Made by a program: the position numbers and the translations under genes. From assembly GCA_900769075.1 (NCBI GenBank), contig CAAGFE010000011.1:1-45131 (forward strand): a stretch of DNA of 45,131 bases. The letters are read 5' to 3'. The notes under the pieces are model-generated. The model worked only from the letters and a program-made list of their open reading frames with translations. It was not told the DNA's origin and ran no database searches. Position 1 is the stretch's first letter, and every line of letters begins with the position of its first letter. Below are positions 41,201-45,131 of this stretch, piece by piece. The DNA is from Clostridia bacterium (GTDB taxonomy: Bacteria; Bacillota; Clostridia; Christensenellales; Aristaeellaceae).

Positions 41201-43523
41201 GGTCTTTGAGGACGGCACCACCGATCCGGAGGAGATCGCCTTCTACTACCGCGCGCCGGAGAAGAAGGCGACCATCATCGTGAACTACGTCGACGGGCAG
41301 GGCCGGAGCATCATTGATCCCTTCACGCTGGAGCTTGCTGCCGGGTATCATACCGTTAAGGCCGATCCTTCCCGCGTGCCAGGCGCGTACAATCCCGACA
41401 GCGCCAAGCCCGTGCAGGTGTATGTGTCCCGCGAGGGCGAGGCAAACCCGAATCAGGTTACCCTGATCTTCGAGCGATTGACCTACGAAACGCCCATCCC
41501 GGTTGGCGAGGAGGTCTACCGGTACGCCGCGGTGGCCGGCAACAGCGTTGCCCTGCGCACCGAGCCCAGCACGGCCCGCAAGGATAAATCCGTGATCAAG
41601 CGGCTGAAAAACGGTGCCAAGGTCTATGTCATGAAGGAACTCTACAATGATGACGGCGAAGTGTGGGCCCTGGTCATTGTGGATGGCCAGCAGGGCTACA
41701 TGATGAGCAAATACCTGGAGATCATGACCCAGGCAGAGAGCGATGCCTATGCATCCGGCAGCACCCCTGCGCCCACCTTTACCGCTGTGCCGACGGCAAC
41801 GCCCACCGCTGCGCCGACGGAGACGCCCACTGAGGCGCCCACCGAAACGCCCACCCTCCCCCCGGTGGAGGTGATCACGCCCCCGCCGACGGAAACCCCG
41901 ACCCTGGAACCTCTCCCGACAGAAACGGGCACGCCCACCGCTTCTCCCAGTCCCACCCCCTATGTCGGCTATGCCCTGACCACCCGGGCCACTGCCCTGC
42001 GCACGGGCATCAACGCGTCCGACATGAGCGTCATCCAGCGCATGGAGGCCAACGAGCTGGTCCATGTCATCAACCAGGTGGCGGATCCTGGCACGGGGGA
42101 CATGTGGTCCATTGTGTCCACGCTGAACAACCAGGCGGGCTTCGTGCCCCAGTCCGCCCTGCGTCCGATCACGGACAAGGAGGCGGAGCCCTATCTGCTC
42201 CTGTGGGAGGAACAGAACAGGACACCCGAACCCACCGAGCTGCCTACCGCAACCCCTGAACCCATGCAGCTCCAGGGCTACGGCGTGGTGCTGGGCGATG
42301 ATGTGCCCTTCCGCCAGATGGCCAGCGAGTTCAGCCGCATCATCGATAACCTGGCCGCCGGAACCATCGTGTACATCACCGGTCAGACGCCTTCCGACGG
42401 GCAATACTGGCATTCCGTGAACTACAACGGCTACTGGGGCTACATCCGCACCGACCTGGTGCGCATGCTGACCATCGCCGAGGAGGAAGAATACCTCGAC
42501 CGGATCAACACCACCCCGGAACCGGTGACCACCAACCAGCCCTTTGATACCAACGGCTTGTCCTCCTACGGCTATGTGGACGGCAGCACCGTCAACTGGC
42601 GCGAAGGCCCCTCCACCGGCGCAAAGCGCATCGGGGAGCTCAAGCGCTACGCCTTCTGCCTGGTGCTGGGCACCGAGCATGTCAACGGCGTCACCTGGTA
42701 TAAGGTCAGCTACGGCGATCAGTCCGGCTACATCCACGGCGATTTCTTCAAGCAGATGACCATCTCGGAGCTGGAGGATTTCCTGGGCAGCGCGGAGTAC
42801 CTCCAGGGCATCACCAACAACAGCGCCACCGGCAGCTCCGGCATGGATGACGTTGGCTTCACCGGTACCGGTGGCATCGTGTCCGCCGAGGATCAGTGGG
42901 TGAACAAGAACCCCGATGTGTATGCCAGCTTTGAACCCTTCAACCCCATCCCGACGGTGGCCCCCATCCAGACCACCCCGACCCTGGAGCCCCTGCCCGG
43001 CTGGGCCATCACCTCTCCCACGGCGACCCCGACCGCCACGCCCACCTTCAACCCGCTCCCCGATATGACCTATCCCGCCACGGATGACGGCGAGGGGGGC
43101 TCGGCGATCATCTGGGCCGTGGTCATCGGATTGCTCCTGATGGCGGTGGGCGGCGTGTTCGCCATGGTGCGCTATCAGCAGAAGCGCAGGCAGATTGCCA
43201 TGCGTGCCGCCCAGCGGCGCGCGCAGGCAGCCCGTGCCCAGCAGCAGCGTCCCTATGCCCGCACCGCCGCGCCGGGCCAGCCCCGTACCGGCACCTATCC
43301 CAACCAGCAGGCGGCGAATCGCCCTGCGTCCAGCGGCACGCAGAGCCGTACCGCCTACCCGTACTCGCCCACGGCGGACAATGCCCCCTACGATCGCCCG
43401 GCCACTCCGGAGCAGACGGCTTCGGGGGATGGCGATACCCAGCGCGTTCAGCGGGTAGGCCGCCGCACAGCCCGTCAGGCCCAGAACGCTGAGCAGAACG
43501 GCGATACCGGCTTCGACACGTAA
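38283..43523 (+). CDS. Large surface protein with MucBP-like repeats and SH3-like domains
   Basis: This 1746-residue protein has a signal peptide (about 1-32, ending AHAA). A head domain extends to about 150. Roughly eleven beta-rich repeats of about 70-75 residues follow, up to about 1075, each opening with a YYxxxNGxTLDxQ-like strand and closing with FLYKDKY or FYYR, as in MucBP-type domains. Four bacterial SH3-like domains begin near 1077, 1227, 1330 and 1427 (for example NSVALRTEPS and STVNWREGPS), separated by Pro/Thr-rich linkers. A C-terminal helix (SAIIWAVVIGLLLMAVGGVF, about 1607) precedes a basic, Gln-rich cytoplasmic tail of about 115 residues. There is no LPxTG motif, so it is held by the helix. 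It may be an adhesin or wall-binding envelope protein. ATG 38283 follows GGAGGG. Confidence 0.85.
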   Translation: MKTNGAVLRSRFTAFLLTAILLITTCLTPAHAASIWDDLVLSVLWTDRSGETQTASALPVASSAERAYWVTLDPAAMNQMLTVEAYSPNPAYTFYFEDEFGGHTLSFLWSDEMDAQDLNYAYAYTLLFAVDGKQADMPILLYVSSGPMPQEETFVPFPVQVPVYYYAEDGTLLDSQTVECWAGETTPVWAGSRNTSGYAVIGPEMVNVAVDQTGNANPAEVTFLYRQLATPTPVPTEVPTPTPVAEVSVPVAYYHVNGETLDFQEVFLTPGTHVIQAGSAKVSGYVPVGDTAVTITVYPDGSTDLASVVFYYDDPAPAEATIVVYYQHENGKTLDVQEITLSEGTHVITPNSDRVGEYELTGDDFAEVTVYSDGSASVSSVQFLYKDKYVAPAEATIVVYYQHENGKTLDVQEITLSEGNHIIRPSSAAVGDYDLISADSAEVTVYPDGSANVASVQFLYKDRYVAPAEATIVVYYQHENGQTLDVQEITLSEGNHVITPNSDRVGEYELTGADFAEVTVYPDGSASAASVQFLYKDKYVAPAEATIPVNYFHVNGTLLASTTVTLTEGTHIITADERQVSGVNPVGSMSAEVTVDADGTAHPASVDFYFEDAYVEPSAVKLTILYQLEDGTVITRDTVDLLPGSHTILPDSAKAAGYQLLENQSWQVQVNADGTISEEVVSFYCRQAAVTVTVHYQDDRGRDVAPVQTYSLEADGEYVIQAAPEGLAADYEPAPGEKTAVTVTVSGGVASQTEVYFYYRLKQTEPALAVVTVGYFDTMGNEIAEARSVELAPGTHQLTPDEAHVPAGYELVSDASITVEVYENGTFSPQEVAFYYRKAQEQTATVTVYYRDDRGRSVADAQTLKLGNGTHIIEAKPENLQAGYALFEGTDAQVTITVRNGVPSQSQVVFYYRQTVSEPEKFTLPVSYYDTEGKMIAATQYVQVVAGIYSIQANPTDLPEGYELMMENKLTVQVFEDGTTDPEEIAFYYRAPEKKATIIVNYVDGQGRSIIDPFTLELAAGYHTVKADPSRVPGAYNPDSAKPVQVYVSREGEANPNQVTLIFERLTYETPIPVGEEVYRYAAVAGNSVALRTEPSTARKDKSVIKRLKNGAKVYVMKELYNDDGEVWALVIVDGQQGYMMSKYLEIMTQAESDAYASGSTPAPTFTAVPTATPTAAPTETPTEAPTETPTLPPVEVITPPPTETPTLEPLPTETGTPTASPSPTPYVGYALTTRATALRTGINASDMSVIQRMEANELVHVINQVADPGTGDMWSIVSTLNNQAGFVPQSALRPITDKEAEPYLLLWEEQNRTPEPTELPTATPEPMQLQGYGVVLGDDVPFRQMASEFSRIIDNLAAGTIVYITGQTPSDGQYWHSVNYNGYWGYIRTDLVRMLTIAEEEEYLDRINTTPEPVTTNQPFDTNGLSSYGYVDGSTVNWREGPSTGAKRIGELKRYAFCLVLGTEHVNGVTWYKVSYGDQSGYIHGDFFKQMTISELEDFLGSAEYLQGITNNSATGSSGMDDVGFTGTGGIVSAEDQWVNKNPDVYASFEPFNPIPTVAPIQTTPTLEPLPGWAITSPTATPTATPTFNPLPDMTYPATDDGEGGSAIIWAVVIGLLLMAVGGVFAMVRYQQKRRQIAMRAAQRRAQAARAQQQRPYARTAAPGQPRTGTYPNQQAANRPASSGTQSRTAYPYSPTADNAPYDRPATPEQTASGDGDTQRVQRVGRRTARQAQNAEQNGDTGFDT
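39229..39903 (+). repeat. Three near-identical 225-bp tandem repeats inside the surface gene
   Basis: Copies begin at 39229, 39454 and 39679 and encode 75 residues each (about residues 316-540), nearly identical at the DNA level. Flanking repeats of the same protein family are much more diverged. A fourth start of the unit (CCCCGGCGGAAGCGACGAT) is at 39904. Confidence 0.9.
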
Positions 43524-43533
43524 TGAATCCCTT

Positions 43534-43570
43534 GGGACGTCAGCTTCACACAAGGCTGCCGTCCCTTTTT
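43534..43570 (+). terminator. Terminator of the surface-protein gene
   Basis: GGGACG-CAGC pairs with GCTG-CGTCCC, each arm with one extra base, followed by TTTTT. Confidence 0.8.
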
Positions 43571-43592
43571 GTTCCCAAGAGGCAACATCCTC

Positions 43593-43621
43593 TTTCAATT
43601 TGGGGACGGATGTGGTATCAT
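43593..43621 (+). promoter_or_regulatory. Candidate promoter of the MFS transporter
   Basis: TTTCAA (43593-43598), 17 bases, TATCAT (43616-43621). It lies 31 bases before ATG 43653. Confidence 0.5.
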
Positions 43622-43652
43622 GGGCAGCGACATTCACCGGGAGGTTTCCGTC

Positions 43653-44840
43653 ATGCTCGCATCCATCCGCAAAAGCTACAGGCACACCATCCGTGCCAGC
43701 TATCTGGGGTATATCACCCAGGCCATCGTCAACAACTTTGCGCCCCTGCTGTTCCTGACCTTCATGGTGGATTTTGATCTCACCATGGATCGCATCACGC
43801 TGATCACCACGGTGAATTTTGCCGTGCAGCTGACGGTGGATGCTCTGGCTGTCAAGGTGGTTGACCGCATCGGCTACCGGCCCTGCATCGTGGCGGCCCA
43901 TCTCTTTGCCATGGCTGGCCTGGCGGGACTGGCGCTTTTCCCGATGATCCTCCCGGCCTTTTCCGGCATTGTGCTGGCGGTGGTGCTCTATGCCATCGGC
44001 GGAGGACTCATTGAGGTGCTGATCAGCCCCATCGTCGAGGCCTGTCCCACCGACGCGAAGGCCGCTGCGATGAGCCTTCTCCACTCCTTTTATTGCTGGG
44101 GGCATGTGTTCCTGGTGGTGGTCAGCACGGCGTTTTTCGCACTTTTCGGCATGGGGGCCTGGCGGGTGATGGCCTGCCTGTGGGCGCTGGTGCCCCTGCT
44201 GAACTGCTTCTATTTCCTGCTGGTGCCGATGTATCCCATCGTGGCGGAGGGCACGAAGCAGATGTCCCTGCGGGGGCTGCTGAGCAAGCGGGTCTTCTGG
44301 CTGCTGCTGGTGATGATGGTCTGCGCCGGAGCCTCCGAGCAGGCGATGAGCCAGTGGTCCTCCGCCTTTGCGGAAAAGGCGCTGGGCGTTTCCAAATCCC
44401 TGGGGGACCTGGCGGGCCCCTGTGCCTTCGCCGTCCTGATGGGCACGGCCCGGGCCCTGTACGGCAAGTTCGCTGAGCGGCTTCCGCTCACGGCTGTCAT
44501 GATGGGCTCGGCGGCGCTGTGCATCGGCTGCTACCTGCTGGCGGCGCTCTCCGGGAGCGCGCTGCTGGCCCTGATCGGCTGCGCCCTGTGCGGGTTCTCG
44601 GTGGGGATTTTCTGGCCGGGAACGTTCTCCATTGCGCCCGGCGTGCTGCCCGGCGGCGGCACGGCGATGTATGCGCTGATGGCCCTGTGCGGCGATCTGG
44701 GCTGTTCCGGCGGCCCGACGCTGGTGGGCCTGGCAGCCAATGCGGCGGGCGGCGAGCTCCGGGTGGGACTGCTGCTGGCCCTGGTGTTCCCGGCGATGAT
44801 GCTCCTCATCACCGCGGTGCTTAGGGGGAAAAAGGCATAA
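43653..44840 (+). CDS. MFS transporter (sugar permease-like)
   Basis: The 395-residue protein has twelve predicted helices in two halves. AIVNNFAPLLFLTFMVDFDL opens the first half, VVDRIGYRPCIVAAHLFAMA forms the inter-helix loop, and ACPTDAKAAAMSLLHSFYCW resembles the fucose-permease-like branch of the family. The central loop contains EGTKQMSLRGLLSKRVFW. The substrate cannot be told. GGGAGG lies before ATG 43653; the longer frame from 43569 overlaps the upstream terminator and is rejected. The gene is monocistronic and ends just before the repeat array. Confidence 0.85.
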   Translation: MLASIRKSYRHTIRASYLGYITQAIVNNFAPLLFLTFMVDFDLTMDRITLITTVNFAVQLTVDALAVKVVDRIGYRPCIVAAHLFAMAGLAGLALFPMILPAFSGIVLAVVLYAIGGGLIEVLISPIVEACPTDAKAAAMSLLHSFYCWGHVFLVVVSTAFFALFGMGAWRVMACLWALVPLLNCFYFLLVPMYPIVAEGTKQMSLRGLLSKRVFWLLLVMMVCAGASEQAMSQWSSAFAEKALGVSKSLGDLAGPCAFAVLMGTARALYGKFAERLPLTAVMMGSAALCIGCYLLAALSGSALLALIGCALCGFSVGIFWPGTFSIAPGVLPGGGTAMYALMALCGDLGCSGGPTLVGLAANAAGGELRVGLLLALVFPAMMLLITAVLRGKKA

Positions 44841-44865
44841 CCGGGATAACTGCATAGGTTGATTG

Positions 44866-45131
44866 GAAAGGCTCTCTCCGACAGGGGAGGCCTTTCGGGG
44901 CATCGACAAAGTGCCTTCGGCACTTTGTCGAGAGAGGCTGAGGAATGTTTCCCTCCGCAAAATGACATTTGCTGCGGGAAACTCCCCGCCCGACCGGCAA
45001 AGCCGGTCGATCCGAATCCAGTCAGAGGGCCTGTGGGCCCTCCGACACCTCCCATAGGTTTGTTGATGGTATGAAAGGCTCTCTCCGACAGGGGAGGCCT
45101 TTCGGGGCATCGACAAAGTGCCTTCGGCACT
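44866..45131. repeat. Composite structured repeat array at the right edge
   Basis: A unit of about 207 bp begins at 44866, and its first 59 bases recur at 45073-45131, where the window ends. Modules in order are a GAAAGGC/GCCTTTC hairpin (44866-44896), a perfect 12-bp hairpin CGACAAAGTGCC-TTC-GGCACTTTGTCG (44904-44930), a GTTTCCC/GGGAAAC hairpin (44947-44982), and the 70-bp element shared with 25-94 (44984-45053). Both copies of the 5' module are preceded by CATAGGTT. No gene is supported in 44841-45131. Confidence 0.85.

Noticed and set aside
38208..45116. A 2302-codon open frame on the minus strand
   Set aside because: It runs antisense through the surface protein and MFS genes, is very rich in His, Gly and Arg, has no ribosome site or family motif, and begins inside the repeat array. 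It stays open because the real genes avoid TTA, CTA and TCA codons.

Overview
The window looks like chromosome of a GC-rich (by eye about 60% G+C), low-motility-gene-content, spore-forming member of the Clostridia, probably a gut or rumen anaerobe of the Christensenellales/Oscillospirales kind. The reasons are sigma-A type promoters with strong AGGAGG ribosome sites, a SpoVM peptide gene, lysine and tetrahydrofolate riboswitches, ECF transporter genes next to truA, DUF421-DUF4363 and DUF951 genes, an EF-G-like paralogue, and 'GTCAGAGGGCC...CCTCCGACACCTCCC' type intergenic repeats of a style common in gut Firmicutes. The genus cannot be named from sequence alone.

Left part (1-7000). After a repeat element and a terminator of an outside gene there is a small minus-strand pair: a 69-residue two-pass membrane protein and a 27-codon spoVM gene, behind a candidate sigma-E promoter. 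Facing away from it is a three-gene operon: a MotA/ExbB/ZorA-like channel with a long C-terminal tail, a MotB/ZorB-like OmpA-domain partner with a long coiled coil, and a small anchored protein. This is an ion-driven, wall-anchored motor without flagellar genes and without the ZorC/ZorD effectors of Zorya. Then come a sigma-A promoter, lysine riboswitch, terminator and asd-dapA-dapB.

Middle (7000-23500). A MazG-like gene broken by an early in-frame TGA, ftsH with a DUF308 gene, two small membrane genes and a TetR gene broken by two single-base deletions, then an enlarged THF riboswitch controlling folT-nth. On the minus strand there are a secreted Ig-like protein and DUF951-lepB; on the plus strand a CE2-type esterase, murI with a P-loop kinase-like gene, an EF-G paralogue whose catalytic His is Tyr, and a GyrI-like protein; then minus-strand mgtC and pepT.

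Right part (23500-45131). A long minus-strand run starts with ecfA1-ecfA2-ecfT-truA and continues into a phosphoesterase, an ACT-ACT-metallo-beta-lactamase fusion and an FAD oxidoreductase. FolT, encoded 18 kb away, is a plausible substrate subunit for this ECF module. Next are DUF421-DUF4363 (candidate sigma-G promoter), a membrane phosphoesterase, an AEC transporter, a flavoprotein, an AT-richer alpha/beta hydrolase-TetR divergon with shared operators, a GNAT/Nudix minus-strand group, a 1746-residue surface protein with MucBP-like and SH3-like repeats, an MFS transporter, and a structured repeat array. The same repeat family, with compensatory stem changes, lies at both ends of the window.

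All calls come from reading motifs, promoters and starts by eye; no database search was run.
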